Origin: Chloroflexota bacterium
GTDB taxonomy: Bacteria; Chloroflexota; Dehalococcoidia; GIF9; AB-539-J10
DNA: 13,875 bases
Direction: 5' to 3'
Assembly: GCA_020346965.1 (NCBI GenBank)
Contig: CP070793.1
Location: forward strand, 1,179,865-1,193,739
Below the pieces are notes generated by a model. That model saw only the letters and a program-made list of their open reading frames with translations, ran no database searches and was not told where the DNA came from. Positions 1-6,905 of this stretch are shown here, piece after piece. The position numbers and the translations under genes are program-made. Every line of letters starts with the position of its first letter. Position 1 is the stretch's first letter.

Positions 1-132
1 ATTAAACCTGATTGAAATCCTCTCCATGATTTCGGTTGAAGGGGTAATCGGATAGCCAGCGTAATAACGACATCCCGCTCTAATGGCACCCTCGACGATT
101 GCCTCATTCCCAGAAACGTAATACTTTCCCAT
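1..132 (-). CDS. 2-oxoacid:acceptor (ferredoxin) oxidoreductase alpha subunit, N-terminal fragment
   Basis: The first 44 codons of a gene that leaves the window at the left edge. The product begins MGKYYVSGNEAIVEGAI and contains GYPITPSTE at residues 26-34, the typical opening of the alpha (pyrimidine-binding) subunit of KorA/VorB/PorA-type enzymes. These use thiamine diphosphate and CoA to interconvert 2-oxoacids and acyl-CoA, reducing ferredoxin, in the cytoplasm of anaerobes. The substrate (2-oxoglutarate, branched-chain 2-oxoacid or pyruvate) cannot be told from this fragment. ATG at 132 is chosen because the frame is closed by a TAA at 181-183 and no other good start lies between; the Shine-Dalgarno is weak. 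It lies 101 bp downstream of the dehydrogenase gene on the same strand, so co-transcription is possible. Partner beta and gamma subunits would be expected to the left. Confidence 0.85.
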   Translation of the reverse strand, partial: MGKYYVSGNEAIVEGAIRAGCRYYAGYPITPSTEIMERISIRFN

Positions 133-233
133 GTTTCTGTATTCTATTTCTATCCCCGATGTCGACGGAATCTCTTCTAGTTAGCAATGCCGCAGCGGGT
201 AGTATCTTTGGCAAATACCCATAGCATCCAGAA

Positions 234-1466
234 TTAACTTGTTTCAGTACCCTCGAGTACCGTTATGTTTTTACTAGCTAATTCCTCCATGAAATTCTGG
301 TAGACCTTTCCTTCTATAGCATCCTCGGGAGGCACTATACCTTTCTTTTCTATTGCTCCCTTCCCTATGAGTTTAGCCCCTACAGCAGCAGGGAAACCCG
401 TCACCCTTCCCATAGCAGAAATCCCGCTCTTGGTATCCGCCTCCTCCCACATATAATAATCAATTTTCATTTTGTGCCCGTTATTTGTTCCAGTCACTGT
501 GTTCCACATAACGCATACATCAGCATCACCCTCCACTGCCTTGAGCTTGGGCTCAATAATGGATAATAGGAAGTCCCGAGGTGCTATCTTCATACCCCTG
601 AACTCCACAGGCGTAAGGTCGAGCATTCCAAATTCCTTGAGTGTATCTATCGACTCAAAATGACCTGGCCATCTGATAGTCTTCTCTGCGAATTCATTAA
701 GCTGTGGTCTCGTATGAATATAAGAAGGCATACCGGAGGTCACGGCGCATTCCAATTCCTCATTCTTGCCAAATTTGGTAAATCTGAATTTTTCACGATC
801 ACTCAGTGCCGATACTTCCACTATCTTACCATTTTTGATCACTTCCACTTGAACCATGTACTGTCTTAAGACATGCTGGAAAGCCCAAGTAATCATGTAT
901 TTTAAGGGGTATTTCGCGCTGACTTCCTTAGTAGGGATGCCGCCGACTCTTGCTATCGCTGACTCGGCCGTGTCCATTTTCCTGATAGCCTCACCAACTG
1001 TGATATTACTCAAACCGGGGGCAAAGCCTAATCCGTCAACGACTATGACATCATTCTCCGTGGCTCTCTTATGGAGGTATTCCCCATACTCCTCCAAGGT
1101 CATTTGATCGGGAATATTTAACCCTTCCGTCTCATAAGGGTCCGGTCGTCTATGATAATCTTCGAGTATGTCAACGACATCTAATCCGACCTCAATCGCA
1201 GCCTCGACAGTCATATAGCTTATTTTCCTGGCAGGTAAGGAAATGATGCCAACGTCATATTCGTTCATGAGTATTTTCATATCCGCGGTATTACTGACAT
1301 CAAGAATGTGCAGTTTGAGTTTGCTGCTATTGATCCGTTTCTGTAGTCTCTCAAGATTGCCTCTCTGCTTATCCACTATCCCTACCATTTCCACCTCATT
1401 ATCCCTGACTAGATCCCAGGCACTCGCGGCACCCACTTTACCCGAACCAATAACTAAGACTTTCAT
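234..1466 (-). CDS. Saccharopine dehydrogenase-like NAD(P)-dependent oxidoreductase
   Basis: A 410-residue protein of the saccharopine dehydrogenase (Lys9/LYS1-like) superfamily. It has an N-terminal Rossmann fold with GSGKVG at residues 7-12. An Asp at position 32, at the end of the second strand, points to NAD rather than NADP by the usual rule. A catalytic/C-terminal domain follows, with GLGFAPGLSN near 145-154, WPGHFESIDTLKEFGMLD near 266-283 and a closing GAIEKKGIVPPEDA near 370-383. Family members oxidise or reduce C-N bonds of lysine-type amino acids (saccharopine, carboxynorspermidine); the actual substrate here is unknown. The reading frame is open well upstream of the chosen ATG. 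I start at 1466 because GGAGGTGAT lies directly before it and the Rossmann strand begins at residue 2. The 2-oxoacid oxidoreductase gene downstream suggests amino-acid or 2-oxoacid metabolism, an inference. Confidence 0.88.
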   Translation of the reverse strand: MKVLVIGSGKVGAASAWDLVRDNEVEMVGIVDKQRGNLERLQKRINSSKLKLHILDVSNTADMKILMNEYDVGIISLPARKISYMTVEAAIEVGLDVVDILEDYHRRPDPYETEGLNIPDQMTLEEYGEYLHKRATENDVIVVDGLGFAPGLSNITVGEAIRKMDTAESAIARVGGIPTKEVSAKYPLKYMITWAFQHVLRQYMVQVEVIKNGKIVEVSALSDREKFRFTKFGKNEELECAVTSGMPSYIHTRPQLNEFAEKTIRWPGHFESIDTLKEFGMLDLTPVEFRGMKIAPRDFLLSIIEPKLKAVEGDADVCVMWNTVTGTNNGHKMKIDYYMWEEADTKSGISAMGRVTGFPAAVGAKLIGKGAIEKKGIVPPEDAIEGKVYQNFMEELASKNITVLEGTETS

Positions 1467-2101
1467 ATCACCTCCATTCTTTGCCTCCTGCTGACACCTT
1501 CTGACAATCAATGTATTCCTTGCCTGGGGCAATGCAGCTTGCCCGTGCTGTGTCTTTTGGTGTCTCAGGTCGTAGAAGTGTAATACTTTCGTCGTTTGCG
1601 AGCAAATGTACTCATTCAAATGATTGAAGATACCTCCTCCTTCCCTTGCTTTCTTGAGATTGACGCCGAACATGGCAAGGGACACAAACGCAAAAGAGAT
1701 CTGCTCACAGGACAGAAGATTAGACGAGAGATATTCCCAGTCAGGCTGGCAATGGAATCGACCTGGGATTTGAGAATTGCATACTGACTTGAAGGGTTTT
1801 ACTTGGGAGCGAGTTAACTAACGCATATTTATCAGGAGAATAGAAACACATTCAGCGAAAAGCTCGGAATTCCTCTAGAAAATTTCGAATCAAAAGCACA
1901 TAGAAAAGTAAGACTTGATAACAGCCTTAGCAAGATATCCAATCAGCTCGCCTTGATTCTCTGAGATTATCCCCAGAAAGGTACCGAGGAGACAGAACCC
2001 CCCTATAGATTCAGGCTGACTCGCCTTTGAAACTCACGCAAGCAAGAATAGCAGCGCTATCCATGCGTGATCCCTCAATATCCAGCAACCGCGGTAATAA
2101 T
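1467..2101. other. Long intergenic region without a convincing gene
   Basis: About 635 bp between the dehydrogenase start and the stop of the small zinc-ribbon gene. On the minus strand the dehydrogenase frame stays open for about 119 further codons, back to a TAG near 1824. The implied extension is rich in Cys and Ser, resembles no domain I know and is bypassed by the strong Shine-Dalgarno at the internal ATG. A 63-codon plus-strand frame at 1596-1787 has no ribosome site and no recognisable product. I found no tRNA, riboswitch or insertion-sequence ends. A stem-loop lies at 2035-2069. The region could hold an untranslated leader, a small RNA, a dispersed repeat or a decayed gene; the sequence alone does not decide. 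Confidence 0.6.
2035..2069 (-). other. Nested inverted repeat after the zinc-ribbon gene, possible terminator
   Basis: CACGCA at 2035-2040 pairs with TGCGTG at 2064-2069. Inside it ATAGC at 2048-2052 pairs with GCTAT at 2056-2060 around a 3-nt loop, with an unequal internal loop between the stems. It starts 32 nt past the stop of the minus-strand gene ending at 2102, where a transcript end would be expected. Only a short, broken T-rich stretch follows, so an intrinsic terminator is possible but not well supported. Confidence 0.35.
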
Positions 2102-2245
2102 CTAGGCTTTCTCTATTCTGAATACTTTCGTGCCGCAGCTAGGGCAAACACCTTTGGTCGCTGGCCTGCGGTTCTTGAGCATAACGCGCTGGGGATTTCT
2201 TATCTCTACCTTTCTCCTGCACTTCATACAATATGCTGTTGCCAT
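2102..2245 (-). CDS. Small four-cysteine zinc-ribbon protein (DUF5679-type)
   Basis: A 47-residue protein. Two CxxC knuckles, YCMKC (Cys6, Cys9) and CPSCG (Cys34, Cys37), flank a basic stretch KNRRPATKGV, and the chain ends TKVFRIEKA. This pattern fits the short DUF5679 family, predicted zinc ribbons of unknown function that I recall from Chloroflexota and some other bacteria and archaea. The spacing suggests one zinc ion bound by four cysteines, and the charge (many Lys/Arg) suggests a nucleic-acid or ribosome contact; both are inference. Two ATG codons stand in tandem at 2248 and 2245. The second is preferred because AAGGAGGG ends at a better distance from it; using the first adds one Met. 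It has its own promoter 33 bp upstream of the start and lies 167 bp downstream of gltX, so it is probably a separate transcript. Confidence 0.85.
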   Translation of the reverse strand: MATAYCMKCRRKVEIRNPQRVMLKNRRPATKGVCPSCGTKVFRIEKA

Positions 2246-2249
2246 CATA

Positions 2250-2257
2250 CCCTCCTT
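2250..2257 (-). promoter_or_regulatory. Shine-Dalgarno of the zinc-ribbon gene
   Basis: AAGGAGGG on the minus strand, a near-perfect anti-16S match. It ends 1 nt before the first ATG (2248) and 4 nt before the second (2245), which favours the second ATG as start. Such a strong site suggests high translation of this tiny protein. Confidence 0.75.
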
Positions 2258-2277
2258 ATAATTATGCTGTACATATA

Positions 2278-2306
2278 TTGATACTATAAGAACAAAGCTT
2301 TGTCAA
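2278..2306 (-). promoter_or_regulatory. Sigma-70-type promoter for the zinc-ribbon gene
   Basis: On the minus strand a perfect -35 TTGACA (2306-2301), a 17-nt spacer, and a -10 TATCAA (2283-2278), 4 of 6 to consensus. Transcription would start near 2271, leaving a leader of about 25 nt with the strong Shine-Dalgarno. The site lies after the gltX stop, which supports independent expression. Confidence 0.65.
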
Positions 2307-2412
2307 TACCCTTTCGGTTTCCAAAGCACAGACTGCGAAAATGTGATCGATTCGATAAGCTGCAAAGAGTTAGTAATATTCAAAGCCCTGGTATTTGGCG
2401 ACATATGGCCTT

Positions 2413-3876
2413 CTAATCTAAACAAGTGGATAACTGTTGCTTTGCCTTATCCAATCGGTCAAGGCACTTTTCTTTTCCCAATACTGCCATTGTCTGAAAC
2501 AATGGTGGTGCTGCAACTCGCCCTGTAACAGCTACCCTCAATAAACCGAAGAATTTCCCCGTGCCTAAGTTTAGCTCTGCAGCCAATGGGCGCAGGATAT
2601 ACTCGAGTGTAGTGGCATCCCATGCGGTTGCTTCCTCTAATTTTCTCAAAGTATTCGTGATGATTTGGGTAGCAGATCTGGCATCCAATTCCTTACTCAA
2701 AAGCAAGCCTGTGTCATATCGCAGCTCATCTATGAAGAAAAAACTAGCAAGCTCAGGAACGTCGGCCAGAGTCTTGGCTCGTTCCTGAACTAGAGAGAGA
2801 ACCTGGTTTATATAATCGTGGTTCAATGGGCGCTCAACTGATTCTCCTAGATCCCTATCCAAAAATGGCATGGCTTGCAGGACGAATTCTCCTAGATTCA
2901 GGTTGCGCAAGTAAACTCCGTTCATCCATTCCAGTTTATCTTTGTTGAATATAGCTGCCGTTTTCCCTACCCTCTCCAGAGAGAAGTGCTTTATCAATTC
3001 TTCCCGGGATAATAATTCAGTCTTATCATCAAACGACCAGCCCAGGAGCGCCAAGAAATTGACCATGGCTTCCGGTAAGTATCCCTGCCTTTGATACTCT
3101 GTGATGGTGGTAGCACCATGTCTCTTGGATAGTTTGGCACGGTCAGGTCCCAGAATCATAGGTAAATGAGCGAACTGTGGCGCTTGCCAGTTTAGAGCCC
3201 CGTAAAGTAAAACGTGGCGAGGGGTGCTGGACAGCCATTCATCAGCCCTGAGGACATGCGAGATAGCCATTAAATGGTCATCTACAACACTCGCTAAATG
3301 ATAAGTGGGATAGCCGTCCGATTTCAGCAAAACAAAGTCGTCAAGGACATCGTGCTTGAAAGTGACTATTCCGCGAATTAAGTCGCAGAAAGTGGTTTCG
3401 CCTTCAAGGGGAGTTTTGAAGCGAACTACAGGATTACTACCTGCTGCCTGCAACCGCGTTCTTTCGTCTTGCGTTAAATCTCGGCAAAGGCGATCATATT
3501 TCGGCGGCTGTTTCTGTCTTGCCTGTTCTTGGCGCATCGCATTTAACCGCTCCGGAGAGCAGTAACATAAATAGGCATTGTCCTCTTCAAGTAGTTTACG
3601 GGTGAATTCGTTGTAAATAGATAGTCGTCGTGATTGAGAGTAAGGTCCTTCATCCCAGTCCAGGCCAAGCCACTTCAGGCTCTCTAGTATTACCTCCACC
3701 GCACCTTCTACCTTGCGCGTCATGTCAGTATCTTCAATTCGTAAGATAAACTTGCCGCTATGGTGGCGAGCAAAAAGCCAGTTGAATAAGGCAGTCCTAA
3801 TGTTGCCTAAATGTGGATATCCTGTGGGACTGGGCGCAAAACGTAGTCTAACCAATTTTCCCGATTCAGACTGCAT
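2413..3876 (-). CDS. gltX: Glutamyl-tRNA synthetase (class I)
   Basis: A 487-residue glutamate-tRNA ligase: ATP-dependent activation of glutamate and transfer to tRNA(Glu) in the cytoplasm, also feeding tetrapyrrole synthesis or the amidotransferase route where present. The Rossmann catalytic domain shows the HIGH-type motif as HLGN (22-25) within APSPTGYPHLGNIRTALFN, and LRIEDTD at 45-51. A possible zinc site is formed by Cys104 and Cys106 (CYC) with Cys131. The KMSKS-type loop is KLSKRHG (248-254). The rest is the helical anticodon-binding part, and the length is normal. Whether the enzyme is discriminating or also charges tRNA(Gln) cannot be judged from these motifs. Start: ATG at 3876. 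No close Shine-Dalgarno is visible (AAAGG lies about 22 nt upstream), so translation may be coupled to the 86-residue gene that ends 27 bp upstream. Confidence 0.96.
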   Translation of the reverse strand: MQSESGKLVRLRFAPSPTGYPHLGNIRTALFNWLFARHHSGKFILRIEDTDMTRKVEGAVEVILESLKWLGLDWDEGPYSQSRRLSIYNEFTRKLLEEDNAYLCYCSPERLNAMRQEQARQKQPPKYDRLCRDLTQDERTRLQAAGSNPVVRFKTPLEGETTFCDLIRGIVTFKHDVLDDFVLLKSDGYPTYHLASVVDDHLMAISHVLRADEWLSSTPRHVLLYGALNWQAPQFAHLPMILGPDRAKLSKRHGATTITEYQRQGYLPEAMVNFLALLGWSFDDKTELLSREELIKHFSLERVGKTAAIFNKDKLEWMNGVYLRNLNLGEFVLQAMPFLDRDLGESVERPLNHDYINQVLSLVQERAKTLADVPELASFFFIDELRYDTGLLLSKELDARSATQIITNTLRKLEEATAWDATTLEYILRPLAAELNLGTGKFFGLLRVAVTGRVAAPPLFQTMAVLGKEKCLDRLDKAKQQLSTCLD

Positions 3877-3903
3877 TGCGCAATGTGTTTGTGAATTAAC
3901 CTT

Positions 3904-4164
3904 TCACTTAGAGAGAGTTTGATGTAGTTTTTTCAACCGTTCCAGATGTTTCCTCAGTCTCTGCGCAAGCTGTTCGACCTGGTTCAGTGCATTCTGAGTA
4001 TCTTCCATTTCAGTGGTTATCTTGAATAATATTTCGCTTTGCCGCCCGCTTAGTCCAGCCTCGAAATCAGATAGCTCTTCTATTCCAGCCTCTCCCATTA
4101 ATTTGGACAAGAGGGTGCTCTCTCTATCAGTCTGCTCTTTAGCTAGTTCCTCGTAAGACTTCAT
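3904..4164 (-). CDS. Small coiled-coil protein of unknown function upstream of gltX
   Basis: An 86-residue acidic/basic mixed protein, starting MKSYEELAKEQ. It has no signal peptide, no membrane segment and no cysteines. From about residue 50 to the end it is predicted by eye to be a coiled coil, with Leu/Val at 60, 63, 66, 70, 74, 77, 80 and 84. I do not recognise a family; FlgN-like or other helical adaptor folds are conceivable but unsupported. It is probably real: it has a plausible promoter, a weak Shine-Dalgarno (GGAAA about 10 nt before the ATG), no competing frame, and sits 27 bp upstream of gltX in the same direction, presumably as the first gene of a two-gene operon. Confidence 0.65.
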   Translation of the reverse strand: MKSYEELAKEQTDRESTLLSKLMGEAGIEELSDFEAGLSGRQSEILFKITTEMEDTQNALNQVEQLAQRLRKHLERLKKLHQTLSK

Positions 4165-4201
4165 GTCTTCGGTTTCCTTTCTTTTCTATCAGGATGTTGA
4201 A

Positions 4202-4230
4202 ATTCTAACATGGCTTAATATCCCAAACAA
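4202..4230 (-). promoter_or_regulatory. Sigma-70-type promoter for the coiled-coil gene and gltX
   Basis: Minus strand: -35 TTGTTT (4230-4225), 17-nt spacer, -10 TAGAAT (4207-4202; 5 of 6 to consensus). The start of transcription would be about 30 nt before the ATG at 4164. The -35 is weak (3 of 6), so this is a plausible but not certain promoter. Confidence 0.45.
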
Positions 4231-4320
4231 GACCTCGACTTGGCATCACATCTATAGACAATGCTGCTGTTAGTGCTAATCATGCAAAATTTCATTATTT
4301 CCTATATATTAAGTATTAAG

Positions 4321-4350
4321 GATTGCCGCTTATTTATTATTGCGGCGATC
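4321..4350 (+). promoter_or_regulatory. Stem-loop in the uvrB leader
   Basis: GATTGCCGC (4321-4329) pairs with GCGGCGATC (4342-4350), 9 bp with one G-T pair, around a 12-nt AT-rich loop. The stem ends 8 nt before the uvrB ATG and lies where a Shine-Dalgarno would be; none is visible in or near it. It could modulate translation or mRNA stability. Its position at the 5' end argues against a terminator. Confidence 0.5.
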
Positions 4351-4358
4351 AACGTTAG

Positions 4359-6350
4359 ATGTCACATTTCAAGATAGTCGCTGATTTTGGGCTTACCGGT
4401 GATCAATCTCAGGCAGTCGACAAGCTAGTTGAAGGTCTAAAGAAAGATTACCATGAGCAAACATTGCTGGGTGTCACTGGCAGCGGCAAAACATTCACCA
4501 TGGCTAATATCATCGAGAGAATCCAAAAGCCGACTCTCGTTATTTGCCACAACAAAACACTGGCTGCTCAACTAGCGACTGAGTTTAAGGAATTCCTTCC
4601 CGATAATGCTGTGGAGTATTTTGTAAGCTACTATGACTATTATCAGCCGGAGGCTTATGTCCCCAGTACCGATCTCTATATCGAGAAGGAAACTGATATT
4701 AATGAGGAGATTGACAAACTACGGCACGCTGCTACCAGATCTCTCTTCACCCGTCGAGATGTAGTTATTATAGCTTCGGTCTCCTGTATTTACGGCCTGG
4801 GTGAACCTGAAGAATATAAGAGCTTTGTACTAACTGTTGAAAGCAACAAGCTCTACAAGCGAGACAAGCTAGTCCGTCACCTGATTGACATGCAATACGA
4901 AAGAAATGATTATGACTTCACTAGAGGCAGATTCCGTATTCGGGGGGACACTCTGGAGATTCAGCCGGCTTACGAGGAAATAGCTCTAAGAATCGAATTC
5001 TGGGGAGATGAGATCGAGCGTATCGTAGAGATAGAACCTCTAACTGGCGAACTGTTGGCGGATCGTGACCGGGTGGATATCTATCCGGCCAAGCACTTCG
5101 TTACTTCTCAGGATAAGCTGGCGGCTGCAGTAGAAGATATCGAAATTGAACTACGGGACCGATTGAAGGAGTTACAGAGCCAGGGAAAATTACTGGAAGC
5201 CCAGAGGCTCGAGGCTCGGACCAACTACGATATAGAAATGCTCAAAGAGGTAGGATACTGCACCGGAGTGGAAAATTACTCACGACATCTTCAAAGGCGG
5301 GCACCGGGAAGCACACCCTGGACTTTGCTGGATTACTATCCCGATGACTTCCTGCTTTTCGTAGATGAATCACACATGACCCTGCCACAGATAAGAGGCA
5401 TGTATCACGGTGACATTTCTCGAAAAAAGACACTGGTTGATTATGGTTTTCGCCTGCCTTCAGCCTTAGATAATCGCCCTATGAATTTTACCGAATTTAA
5501 CGAGCACATCTACCAGGCTATATATGTCTCAGCTACCCCCAAGCCTTACGAATATGAGCGTAGCCAACAAGTAGTGGAGCAATTGGTACGCCCCACGGGT
5601 TTGCTGGAACCTACCGTTGAGGTTAAGCCAGTTAAGGGGCAGATAGATGACCTTATTCATCAAATAAAAACTAGAGTAGTCAAGGGGGAGCGTTGTTTGG
5701 TTACTACGTTGACCAAACGGATGGCTGAGGAATTGAGCGATTACTTGAAGGAAATGGAAATCAAGACCCATTACCTGCATTCAGAAGTAGATACTTTAGA
5801 ACGAGTAGAGATTCTACGTGATCTCCGTCTCGGTGTCTATGATGTAGTGGTGGGTATAAATCTTCTCCGCGAAGGACTGGATTTGCCCGAGGTGAGCCTA
5901 GTAGCCATACTCGATGCTGATAAAGAAGGCTACCTGAGGTCTGAGGAGGCACTTATTCAGACCATGGGGCGCGCTGCCAGACACATAAATGCTCATGCAG
6001 TGATGTACGCTGACAATATAACGCAATCCATGCAGAAGGCAATAGAAGAAACAAGTCGCCGCCGTCAAGTGCAGGAGGTTTATAATAAGGAGCACGGTAT
6101 TACTCCCCACGGAATTAAGAAGGCAATCAAAGATATAACTGAGAGGGTTCAAGCAGTAGCCGAGACGAGAATCCCTTATGCGGTCAACCCCATCTCTAAG
6201 GACGAAATAAGGCAGCTTATCAAGCAGCTGGAATCTCAAATGAAATCAGCAGCCAAGAATCTGGAATTCGAGAAAGCCGCTATGATTCGAGACCGCATCA
6301 TAGAATTAAGAAAAGACGAAGACCTGATTTCACCCATCGTAAAACAGTAA
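4359..6350 (+). CDS. uvrB: UvrABC excinuclease subunit B
   Basis: A 663-residue UvrB, the damage-verifying helicase-like ATPase of bacterial nucleotide excision repair. It receives lesions from UvrA and recruits UvrC for dual incision. Walker A is GVTGSGKT (38-45). The beta-hairpin that clamps DNA is [12 protein letters not shown] (91-102). Walker B is DESH (336-339), followed by [20 protein letters not shown]. Helicase motif VI is QTMGRAARH near 534-542. A C-terminal UVR domain (about 620-655, [18 protein letters not shown]) would bind UvrC. Length is normal and no key residue is missing. The start at ATG 4359 fits the conserved N-terminus (xxFKIVxDFxxTGDQ), although no Shine-Dalgarno is seen. 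It stands alone; the next gene is 324 bp away. Confidence 0.97.
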   Translation: MSHFKIVADFGLTGDQSQAVDKLVEGLKKDYHEQTLLGVTGSGKTFTMANIIERIQKPTLVICHNKTLAAQLATEFKEFLPDNAVEYFVSYYDYYQPEAYVPSTDLYIEKETDINEEIDKLRHAATRSLFTRRDVVIIASVSCIYGLGEPEEYKSFVLTVESNKLYKRDKLVRHLIDMQYERNDYDFTRGRFRIRGDTLEIQPAYEEIALRIEFWGDEIERIVEIEPLTGELLADRDRVDIYPAKHFVTSQDKLAAAVEDIEIELRDRLKELQSQGKLLEAQRLEARTNYDIEMLKEVGYCTGVENYSRHLQRRAPGSTPWTLLDYYPDDFLLFVDESHMTLPQIRGMYHGDISRKKTLVDYGFRLPSALDNRPMNFTEFNEHIYQAIYVSATPKPYEYERSQQVVEQLVRPTGLLEPTVEVKPVKGQIDDLIHQIKTRVVKGERCLVTTLTKRMAEELSDYLKEMEIKTHYLHSEVDTLERVEILRDLRLGVYDVVVGINLLREGLDLPEVSLVAILDADKEGYLRSEEALIQTMGRAARHINAHAVMYADNITQSMQKAIEETSRRRQVQEVYNKEHGITPHGIKKAIKDITERVQAVAETRIPYAVNPISKDEIRQLIKQLESQMKSAAKNLEFEKAAMIRDRIIELRKDEDLISPIVKQ

Positions 6351-6674
6351 TCCATCCAGCCGTTCAGTAAGAGTTAACTCTACTTGAAGCCACCTATTTG
6401 CTCTCTTGGTCTGGGCAATTGACTATCACATCCTGTGCCCTGCGAACGTTCGAGGGTGATAAATATCAATAGCTCATTCTATTGGTGATTAATCTCAATG
6501 AAAAATCATAGAAGTACTGCAGATACTCTTAGCCAGTATCCGTCAACGGAAGTCAGAGAAGAAATTGGGACTAAAGTAACAGAATCATAGGTACAAATGG
6601 GTGATTGACGCCTTCTGTGGACATAGGTCATAGTATAGTTTGGTATAGCTGAGTAGTTTTCATGAGAGGAATAT
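6351..6674. other. Intergenic region between uvrB and the signalling cassette
   Basis: 324 bp. An imperfect hairpin lies at 6438-6456 (CCCT-g-CGA, loop ACGT, TCG-AGGG). It has no T-tract, so it is only a weak terminator candidate for uvrB; the perfect palindrome AGAGTTAACTCT lies nearer to uvrB, around 6370. A 30-codon ATG frame at 6498-6590 (MKNHRSTADTLSQ...) has no clear ribosome site and no known relatives that I can name; I do not call it a gene. A possible promoter for the HTH gene is at 6605-6634, and four copies of ATAG lie between 6623 and 6648. Confidence 0.5.
6605..6634 (+). promoter_or_regulatory. Possible promoter of the HTH-kinase-regulator cassette
   Basis: TTGACG (6605-6610, 5 of 6 to the -35 consensus), 18-nt spacer, CATAGT (6629-6634, 4 of 6 to the -10). 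The ATG of the HTH gene is 40 nt further on. The nearby repeated ATAG elements overlap and follow the -10, where a repressor could act. Low certainty. Confidence 0.35.
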
Positions 6675-6893
6675 ATGCCTGTTGTCATTAATGATCAGAC
6701 CTATTACAGAACAGGTGAAGTCTGCCAAATTATTGGCATCAGTAAGAACACCCTTTTCAGATGGTTGAAGGAGGGGTTATTTTACAATGTTGAATACCGA
6801 GACTGGCGGGGTTGGAGATTATTCACCGCCGCTCAATTGGATACCATTAGGGCAAAAACCAACCACGTTGTTGCGATAAGTCGGCGAGCTTAG
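6675..6893 (+). CDS. Single-domain MerR-type winged helix-turn-helix protein
   Basis: A 72-residue DNA-binding protein consisting almost only of the N-terminal domain of MerR/excisionase-type proteins. The helix-turn-helix is at about 12-34 (RTGEVCQIIGISKNTLFRW) and the wing, with GWRLF, at about 42-50. One further helix, AAQLDTIRAKT, follows. It lacks the long dimerisation helix and effector domain of true MerR activators, so it may bind as a small adaptor or need a partner. Shine-Dalgarno AGAGGA lies 4 nt before the ATG. Its stop TAG is directly followed by the first possible start of the histidine kinase, so the two are surely co-transcribed. It may regulate its own cassette or work with the two-component pair downstream; that is inference. 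Confidence 0.85.
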   Translation: MPVVINDQTYYRTGEVCQIIGISKNTLFRWLKEGLFYNVEYRDWRGWRLFTAAQLDTIRAKTNHVVAISRRA

Positions 6894-6905
6894 GTGAGTA
6901 GAATA

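Larger units (their letters stand above)
4165..4358. other. Divergent intergenic region between the 86-residue gene and uvrB
   Basis: A 194-bp AT-rich region from which the gltX-side genes leave leftward and uvrB leaves rightward. It contains a leftward promoter (4202-4230) and a stem-loop just before uvrB (4321-4350). A weak rightward candidate (TTCATT, 17 nt, TATTAA) ends about 40 bp before uvrB. No classical LexA box (GAAC-N4-GTTC or CTG-N10-CAG) was found by eye, so SOS control of uvrB is not visible. Confidence 0.6.

Noticed and set aside
177..227. 16-codon frame (MLWVFAKDTTRCGIAN) between the dehydrogenase and the oxidoreductase subunit
   Set aside because: Too short, without a good ribosome site or known relatives; could be a leader peptide but nothing supports it.
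1596..1787. 63-codon plus-strand frame in the long intergenic region
   Set aside because: No Shine-Dalgarno, no recognisable domain and antisense to another open stretch; composition does not look coding.
1876..1893. tRNA T-loop-like TTCGAAA on the minus strand
   Set aside because: The closing base pair and the T-stem, anticodon and acceptor stems cannot be formed around it.
2082..2098. Fragment of a 16S rRNA gene
   Set aside because: Only about 17 bases match the 530 loop; flanking bases show no 16S similarity and part of the stretch lies by the stop of a real protein gene.
6442..6451. CGAACGTTCG as a Gram-positive-type LexA box near uvrB
   Set aside because: The known box needs four bases between GAAC and GTTC; here there is none, and the site is downstream of uvrB.
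6498..6590. 30-codon ATG frame upstream of the HTH gene
   Set aside because: Weak ribosome site, no promoter assigned to it and no recognisable sequence; kept only as a note in the intergenic entry.
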